The notes below the pieces were generated by a model. It saw only the letters and a list, made by a program, of their open reading frames with translations. It did not search any database and was not told the origin of the DNA. Positions 58,512-64,000 of a DNA stretch of 64,000 nt are shown piece after piece. The translations under genes were made by a program, and so were the position numbers. Each line of letters opens with the position of its first letter. The first letter of the stretch is position 1. The DNA comes from an uncultured Rhizobiaceae group bacterium. GTDB lineage: Bacteria > Pseudomonadota > Alphaproteobacteria > Rhizobiales > Rhizobiaceae. The DNA lies in assembly GCA_937930845.1 (NCBI GenBank), contig CALHBJ010000010.1:1-64000 (forward strand). Reading direction: 5' to 3'.

Positions 58512-61500
58512 CTATAGTGGGTTGTCGGGCCGAACGGCCAATTGCTCCAGTTCAAATTTTGCCGAGTTTGAGCGCGGATTCCACAGGCCGCGTTCCTGCG
58601 CTTCGAGCAAACGGTCCGCCATTTCGCGCAAAGCGTCCGGGTTCTTTTCCATCAGAAAATCACGCACCTGATCGTCACCCAGAAATGCCTGATAGACCGC
58701 ATCAAAATGCGGGTCGCGCACGGCACCGGTTGTGGCCGAGAAGGCAAACAGGTAGTCCACGGTGGCGGCCATTTCGAAAGCGCCTTTATAGCCGTGGCGC
58801 ATCACACCGGCGATCCATTTTGGATTGACAACACGGGCGCGCACCACGCGCGCAATCTCTTCTTCCAATGTGCGGATGACAGGTTTTTCCGGGCGGGAAT
58901 GATCATTGTGATACACCACGGGCCGGGCACCGGAGAGCGCCTCAACCGTTGCCGTCATCCCTCCTTCAAACTGGTAGTAATCGTCTGAGTCCAGCAGGTC
59001 GTGCTCGCGATTGTCCTGATTGTGAACCACCGCCTCAACGCCCTTCAGCCTGGATTCAAATTGGCTGCGCGCCGCATCACCGTCAGTGGCCACACCATAG
59101 GCATAACTGCCCCATGTGAGATAGGCCTCAGCAAGGTCAGCCTTGTCGGTCCAGCCTTTTTCATCAATCAGCGCCTGCAAGCCTGCCCCATAGGCCCCGG
59201 GCTTGGAGCCAAACACCCGGTAGCTCGCCTGCCTGCGCGCCTGATCAGGCGCCGCGCCGGATTGTGCCAACTTGGCCGCTTCGTCCGCCACGCTGGCGGC
59301 AATGGGGTTGTCAGCGGCGTCTTCATCAAGCCCTGCAACCATCGCAACAGCCTTGTCGAACAATTCGATTTGCGCGGGGAATGCATCACGAAAGAAGCCG
59401 GATATGCGCAAGGTCACATCCACCCGCGGGCGCGCCAGTTCGGCAAGGCTGATCACTTCAAAGCCGGTTACACGGCGTGATCCGTGGTCCCAGACCGGCC
59501 GCACCCCAATCAATGCCAGCGCCTGGGCGATATCGTCTCCACCCGTGCGCATGTTGGATGTTCCCCATGCGGAAAGCCCAAGCGATGTGGGCCACGCCCC
59601 GTGTTCCTGCCGGTGGCGGCGGATCAACAATTCGGCGGATTTTTGTCCCAGATGCCACGCCGCAGGCGTGGGGACGGCACGGGAATCCACGGAATAGAAA
59701 TTCCGCCCGGTCGGCAAAACATCAATGCGCCCCCGGCTTGGCGCGCCGGAGGGGCCAGGTGCAACAAACCGGCCATCAAGCCCATCCAGAAAGGCTGAAA
59801 GCTCACTTGGGCCGCATGCATCAATATTGGGCAGAATTGAGCTGTGCAGCGTATCCATGACCTGGCGAACACGAGACCAGGATTGCGCAAGTTCCACCGC
59901 TCCATCCACAAGCGCGGTGGCCAGCAATTCCAGCCGCTCCACCGTATCTCCATAAGTGCGCCATGGATCATCGCAAAGATTGGCCAATATGGTCGGGCGT
60001 TGCCCCTGCCAGGCCTGCCCCATTACACAGTCCAGTGGATCAAAAGCCAGGTCCAGATCATCTGCCATCGCCCGCAACAGGCTGGCGTCTGCCCCCTCGC
60101 CCACGCCGCGTGGAGAACGCGCCAGCGCCACGGCAAGGTCACCGCGCAATCGCCCCTCCGGCGAAGCCCCAAAAATATGCAATCCATCGCGGATCTGCAT
60201 TTCTTTAAGTTCGCACAAATAGGTATCCAGCCGCTCCAGCGCTTCATCACCATCGCTATCACCGACAATGCCCGCATCCGCGTCCAGCCCGGTGTCTTGC
60301 AACAGGTCGAGGATTTGTTTTTTCAAATATCCCAGTCGGCGTGGGTCTATGCCGGATGCATCGTAATATTCATCCACCAATGCCTCCAGTTGTTTCAGCG
60401 GCCCATAGCTTTCCGCACGGGTTAAAGGCGGAGTGAGATGGTCAATAATCACCGCGCTTGTACGCCGTTTGGCCTGGGTTCCTTCACCGGGATCATTGAC
60501 GATAAACGGATAAAGCTGCGGCATCGCCCCAAGCACGGCTTCAGGATAGCAGGAGTTGGATAGCGCCAGGGATTTGCCCGGTAACCATTCCAGATTTCCA
60601 TGTTTGCCCATATGGGCAATGGCATGAACGCCAGCCTCACGGCGCAAAAATAAATAGAAGGCGAAATAGCCATAGGGTGGCACAAGATCAGGCGAATGAT
60701 AGGTTTCGCTTGGGTCAATATTGTACCCCCGCGCCGGTTGCACGCCCACATAAGTTTCGCCAAATCGCGCCAGCGGCAATGCAAATGCGTCTGCCGATTC
60801 CAGATAAAACGGATCATCCTGCGGGGCACCCCATCGCGCCCGCACTTCATCTTGAATCTGAACGGGAAGCTCACTGAACAACGCATTGAATTGATTCATG
60901 GAAAGGGTTTCGCGAATTTCACGCCCGTCCCTCGCCGCATTTGTTGGCCCGCGTTTCAAATGGTCGATCAGCGCGTCCCCATCAGCGGGAAGATCACCGG
61001 TTTGGTAACCGCCACTCGCCATCGCGCGCAACACGTTCATGGTGCCCGCTGGCGTATCGAGGCCAACCCCATTGGCAAGTCGGCCATCCCGGTTGGGATA
61101 GTTCGCCAACACAAGCGCAATACGACGCTCCGCCGGTTTGGTCTGGCGCAAACGCGCCCATGCGGCGGCAAGTTCTGCAACAAACGCCACACGATCCAAC
61201 ACGGCTTCGTGGCGCACAATATTGGCTTGCGTCACCGGGTCGTAATTGTCTGCATTCTTAAAGGCGACAGCGCGGGTTAGCACCCGGCCATCAATTTCCG
61301 GCAGAACCACATTCATGGCCAGATCGCGGGCCGAGAGCCCGTTTAAGCCCGCGCGCCAGGCCGCCTCATCCCCCCCAGCCAGCACTGCCTGCAACACCAC
61401 GCGACCGGGTTCATCCAACACGGTTGGCACATGCGCATTACTGCCATTGCCAACGGCAAACCCTGTCAGATTGATGATGACAGATGGCGAAGCTTCGCTG

Positions 61501-62276
61501 AACACTTCACGCACAGTGGCCTGCGAGATCGCTTCCTTGAGGGACGATACAAATAGGGGCAGGGCGTTCAGGCCGGCATCGGCCAGTGCAGCCACCAATG
61601 CGGAAATCGGCTGCGTGTTCCCCGCCTGCACAAGGGCACGATAAAAAATGACAGGTACAATGGGTGCACCAGGCTGCCAGTTGGACTGAATATCACTCAG
61701 GCGCGGCATCTGATGATCAGGCCACCACAATCCCGCCCGCAAAAGTGGCGCAGCCGACGCGATTTCCAGCACTTCGTCTTGCAAAGAAGTGCTTGCAAGC
61801 TGCAACAGGTTTTGCATATTCGCCGGGCCGCCTTCGACAAGGTAGGACCAAAGCGCTAGGCCGATTTCCCTGGAACCGGTGGTAAACCGTTCCAGCGATG
61901 GATCCGGCTTGTCGTCCCCCGGCAAAACATAAAGCGGCACGTTATTTTGCACACAGGTCGCATGCAGAGTTTCCAGCCCATAGGACCAATAGCTTTCACC
62001 ACCCAAAACACGGGCAATCACACATTTGGAACCGGCGATCGTGTTTTGACAATAAACATCAACCGAAAGCGGGTGAGCCAGTGCCATTAAATTGGCCAGA
62101 CGCAGGCTGGGTGCTGCCTCTCCCGCCATCGACGAAACCTGCCCATGGGCATCACTTAGGGCCGCAATTTCGGTATCGGCAGCGGTCACATAGACAATAT
62201 CTGCTGGGGACTGGCCCAGATCAATGGCCTCATCGCTGTCAGCAAGCGAACCTTTTTGAGCCAGCAGAAGATGCAT
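58512..62276 (-). CDS. cobN: Aerobic cobaltochelatase subunit CobN
   Basis: A 1254-residue large subunit of the ATP-dependent CobNST complex that inserts Co2+ into hydrogenobyrinic acid a,c-diamide. CobN/magnesium-chelatase-H landmarks include VALRLANLMALAHPL-like SLRLANLMALAHPLSVDVY, VLANYPNRDGRLANGVGLDT, HAIAHMGKHGNLEWLPGKSL, RTSAVIIDHLTPPLTRAESY and YRVFGSKPGAYGAGLQALID. Length is normal. CobS and CobT are not in the window and must lie elsewhere. 6 nt after cobW. Confidence 0.96.
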   Translation of the reverse strand: MHLLLAQKGSLADSDEAIDLGQSPADIVYVTAADTEIAALSDAHGQVSSMAGEAAPSLRLANLMALAHPLSVDVYCQNTIAGSKCVIARVLGGESYWSYGLETLHATCVQNNVPLYVLPGDDKPDPSLERFTTGSREIGLALWSYLVEGGPANMQNLLQLASTSLQDEVLEIASAAPLLRAGLWWPDHQMPRLSDIQSNWQPGAPIVPVIFYRALVQAGNTQPISALVAALADAGLNALPLFVSSLKEAISQATVREVFSEASPSVIINLTGFAVGNGSNAHVPTVLDEPGRVVLQAVLAGGDEAAWRAGLNGLSARDLAMNVVLPEIDGRVLTRAVAFKNADNYDPVTQANIVRHEAVLDRVAFVAELAAAWARLRQTKPAERRIALVLANYPNRDGRLANGVGLDTPAGTMNVLRAMASGGYQTGDLPADGDALIDHLKRGPTNAARDGREIRETLSMNQFNALFSELPVQIQDEVRARWGAPQDDPFYLESADAFALPLARFGETYVGVQPARGYNIDPSETYHSPDLVPPYGYFAFYLFLRREAGVHAIAHMGKHGNLEWLPGKSLALSNSCYPEAVLGAMPQLYPFIVNDPGEGTQAKRRTSAVIIDHLTPPLTRAESYGPLKQLEALVDEYYDASGIDPRRLGYLKKQILDLLQDTGLDADAGIVGDSDGDEALERLDTYLCELKEMQIRDGLHIFGASPEGRLRGDLAVALARSPRGVGEGADASLLRAMADDLDLAFDPLDCVMGQAWQGQRPTILANLCDDPWRTYGDTVERLELLATALVDGAVELAQSWSRVRQVMDTLHSSILPNIDACGPSELSAFLDGLDGRFVAPGPSGAPSRGRIDVLPTGRNFYSVDSRAVPTPAAWHLGQKSAELLIRRHRQEHGAWPTSLGLSAWGTSNMRTGGDDIAQALALIGVRPVWDHGSRRVTGFEVISLAELARPRVDVTLRISGFFRDAFPAQIELFDKAVAMVAGLDEDAADNPIAASVADEAAKLAQSGAAPDQARRQASYRVFGSKPGAYGAGLQALIDEKGWTDKADLAEAYLTWGSYAYGVATDGDAARSQFESRLKGVEAVVHNQDNREHDLLDSDDYYQFEGGMTATVEALSGARPVVYHNDHSRPEKPVIRTLEEEIARVVRARVVNPKWIAGVMRHGYKGAFEMAATVDYLFAFSATTGAVRDPHFDAVYQAFLGDDQVRDFLMEKNPDALREMADRLLEAQERGLWNPRSNSAKFELEQLAVRPDNPL

Positions 62277-62282
62277 GATCGC

Positions 62283-63365
62283 CTATTGGAAACTGCGCGA
62301 CAGGGCAGCGCGAATGGCGGCTTCATCCATATCGTGCAATCCAATCACCACGAGCCGCGACGCCCGCGCCTCCTGCGGCTGCCAATCCCGGTCAAAATAA
62401 TGGTCGATGCGCTTGCCAACAGCCTGAACAACCTGCCGCATAGGCTTGCCTTCCACATCGACAAAACCTTTCAGGCGCAAAATATCATGTTCGCCGATAA
62501 CCGCTTCCAGTTCCCCCATCAGGGACGCAGCATCGCGCACCGGACCCATTTCAACCACAAAACTCTCAAACTCATCATGGTCGTGCTCATGCCCGTCAGC
62601 ATGGTGCATCTCATGATGACTTTTACGGGCCTCCAGATCAGCTTCACTGCCAACACCAAGGCCAAGCAGAACATCCGCACCGGGCACTTTGTCCACTCCG
62701 GCCTGAATGATTTTCACCCGCCGCTCCGTGGCATGGCCCACTTCGTGTTCGGCCTTGGCAATAGCTTCCGCATTCACCAGATCGGTCTTGTTCAAGATAA
62801 TCATATCGGCACAGGCGATCTGGTCTTCGAACAATTCTTCCAGCGGGCTCTCGTGATCGAGATTCTCGTCTTCTTCGCGTTGCACCTGCACCGCATGATG
62901 ATCATGGGCAAAACGTCCATCGGCAATAGCGGCACAATCCACAACCGTGATCACGCCATCCACTGTTACCTGTTCACGAATGTCGGGCCAGTTGAACGCA
63001 TTGACCAGCGGTTGCGGCAAGGCGAGGCCGGATGTTTCAATGACGATGTGATCGGGCCTGCGGTCACTTTCCATCAGCTTCGTAATTGTGGGAATAAAGT
63101 CGTCTGCTACCGTGCAACAGATGCAACCATTGGTCAGTTCAACAATATCATCTTCCGTGCAGGTTTCATCACCACATCCGGCCAGAACATCCCCATCGAC
63201 GCCCAGATCTCCAAATTCATTGATGATCAGCGCAATGCGCTTGCCGTTGGCCGTTGCCAGCAAATTGCGGATCAGCGTGGTTTTTCCAGCGCCCAGAAAT
63301 CCTGTAATTACTGTGGCGGGAACCTTTTGTGCGTCCATCGTCTTTTCCATTCGATCAAGAGACAT
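62283..63365 (-). CDS. cobW: CobW GTP-dependent cobalt metallochaperone
   Basis: A 360-residue G3E GTPase predicted to deliver Co2+ to CobN. The P-loop is TVITGFLGAGKTTLIRNLL, the metal-binding CxCC is in LTNGCICCTVADDF, Walker B-type IVIETSGLALPQPL, and the base-recognition motif IILNKTDLVNAE. A His-rich loop (HHEMHHADGHEHDHDE, about residues 246-261) is typical of CobW. Three in-frame ATGs (63365, 63350, 63338) compete; the first abuts the cobU stop. Directly upstream of cobN. Confidence 0.96.
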   Translation of the reverse strand: MSLDRMEKTMDAQKVPATVITGFLGAGKTTLIRNLLATANGKRIALIINEFGDLGVDGDVLAGCGDETCTEDDIVELTNGCICCTVADDFIPTITKLMESDRRPDHIVIETSGLALPQPLVNAFNWPDIREQVTVDGVITVVDCAAIADGRFAHDHHAVQVQREEDENLDHESPLEELFEDQIACADMIILNKTDLVNAEAIAKAEHEVGHATERRVKIIQAGVDKVPGADVLLGLGVGSEADLEARKSHHEMHHADGHEHDHDEFESFVVEMGPVRDAASLMGELEAVIGEHDILRLKGFVDVEGKPMRQVVQAVGKRIDHYFDRDWQPQEARASRLVVIGLHDMDEAAIRAALSRSFQ

Positions 63366-63890
63366 TTATTTCAGTTTTTGCGGCAACCCGGCCGTTACGA
63401 ACCACACATGGTCGGCTTGTGCAGCCAGTCTTTGGTGCAACCGGCCAGCATGATCGCGAAAGTCCCGCGACAGCTTCTCCATCGGCACAATCCCCTGCCC
63501 CACCTCGTTGGAAACGAAAATGATGTTGGAACGGCGCATGCCATTCAGCGCTTCAATCAGACGGTCAAATTCCGGCTCCACCGGCTTGTCTGCCATCATC
63601 AGATTTGTCAGCCAAAGTGTTAGACAATCAACCAGAACACAATTGGCGCCATGCCCCACCTGCGCCAGCGCGTCTACCAGAGCAAGCGGCTCTTCCACCA
63701 AGGACCATTCGCGGCCACGGCGTTGTTTGTGCTCCAATATTCGGCTTTCCATCTCGCCATCAAACGCCTGACTCGTGGCGAGATAGATTTTTTTCAGCTG
63801 GCTTTCATCCGTCAGCCGTTCAGCAAATGCGCTCTTGCCCGAACGTGCGCCCCCTAAAACCAAAGAGACACCAGGACGAAAGACCGCCAT
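63366..63890 (-). CDS. cobU: Adenosylcobinamide kinase / adenosylcobinamide-phosphate guanylyltransferase
   Basis: A 174-residue bifunctional enzyme (CobU/CobP) of nucleotide-loop assembly. The P-loop is LVLGGARSGKSAFAERL, then HKQRRGREWSLVEEPLALVD with the family's RxxRgxxW element, CVLVDCLTLWLTNLMMAD and IIFVSNEVGQGIVPMEKLSR. All expected motifs are intact. Its stop abuts the cobW start, so it probably heads this coupled group in the window. Confidence 0.96.
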   Translation of the reverse strand: MAVFRPGVSLVLGGARSGKSAFAERLTDESQLKKIYLATSQAFDGEMESRILEHKQRRGREWSLVEEPLALVDALAQVGHGANCVLVDCLTLWLTNLMMADKPVEPEFDRLIEALNGMRRSNIIFVSNEVGQGIVPMEKLSRDFRDHAGRLHQRLAAQADHVWFVTAGLPQKLK

Positions 63891-63922
63891 TACAAACTCC
63901 AGTGAACCGGATCAGGCCCAGA

Positions 63923-64000
63923 TCAGGCGACGCTGAATGTCATGGCGATGACTTTTTCACCCACCAGCATAAACCCGGCACCGGCAACCATGCCGCCCGC
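63923..64000 (-). CDS. C-terminal end of an unidentified protein (truncated by window edge)
   Basis: On the minus strand the frame is open from the right edge to a TGA at 63923. The last 25 residues read GGMVAGAGFMLVGEKVIAMT then FSVA, small and hydrophobic as in the end of a membrane protein. It lies 32 nt upstream of cobU. By position it could be a cobalt transporter or another cob-locus membrane protein, but the fragment is too short to identify. Confidence 0.5.
   Translation of the reverse strand, partial: AGGMVAGAGFMLVGEKVIAMTFSVA

Noticed and set aside
1-64000. CRISPR array, prophage, insertion sequence or rRNA operon
   Set aside because: No spaced direct repeats, no transposase or phage structural/integrase frames, and no rRNA sequence seen.

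Overview
The window looks like the chromosome of an alphaproteobacterium, probably near Hyphomicrobiales/Parvibaculales. PopZ, a DUF2336 protein, a protein-isoaspartate methyltransferase near valS, alphaproteobacterial-type RpoB/RpoC (1399 and about 1398 aa), and a CobN/CobW/CobO cobalamin locus all point that way. Coding density is high, and many ATGA overlaps indicate translational coupling. I made all calls by reading the sequence and the supplied ORF translations; no database search was possible.

Layout. 0-5.4 kb: valS (cut by the left edge), popZ, pcm, tRNA-Cys, a small membrane protein, tRNA-Asn, and an OmpA-type lipoprotein. 5.5-9.9 kb: photolyase, cyclopropane-fatty-acid synthase and a GPH/MFS transporter. 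9.9-12.6 kb: cysK-alaX-sseA, a sulfur/cysteine unit with a trans-editing enzyme. 12.7-13.5 kb: an L,D-transpeptidase. 13.7-36 kb: the transcription/ribosome genes secE-nusG-rplK-rplA-rplJ-rplL-rpoB-rpoC, all on the minus strand but broken in two places. A NUDIX hydrolase and a PiT phosphate transporter sit between rplA and rplJ. A 7.6-kb catabolic island sits between rplL and rpoB: a TRAP transporter divergent from a NicX-like ring-cleavage dioxygenase, an alpha/beta hydrolase, an acyl-CoA dehydrogenase and an acyl-CoA ligase. 36.2-39.4 kb: an OafA-type acyltransferase/SGNH protein and a formyltransferase that appears to start with ATT.

39.5-43.1 kb is the most novel region. Two tandem 40-codon genes, absent from the ORF track, encode peptides with lasso-type leaders. 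They lie next to a nucleotidyltransferase, an HPr-kinase-like kinase, a lasso B2-type leader peptidase and a PqqD/B1-type leader-binding protein. No lasso cyclase is present, and the predicted cores lack the Asp/Glu needed for a lasso ring. I read this as a kinase/nucleotidyltransferase-modified RiPP system that borrows lasso leader processing.

43.1-48.5 kb: a coupled run of MaoC hydratase, CitE-like lyase, GDP-mannose-3,5-epimerase-like protein, diaminopropionate-ammonia-lyase-like enzyme, M24 hydrolase and EutA/maleate-isomerase-like protein. 48.7-50 kb: a DUF2336 gene and tRNA-Leu. 50.1-64 kb: a cobalamin locus (cobU-cobW-cobN-cobO-terB-terB-DUF6732-like-cbiX-cobH-cobL-cobI-cbiG/cobJ-cobM). 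It mixes 'aerobic' (CobN) and 'anaerobic' (CbiX, CbiG) components and carries two TerB-fold proteins in the middle. A transcription unit of unknown function is cut by the right edge.
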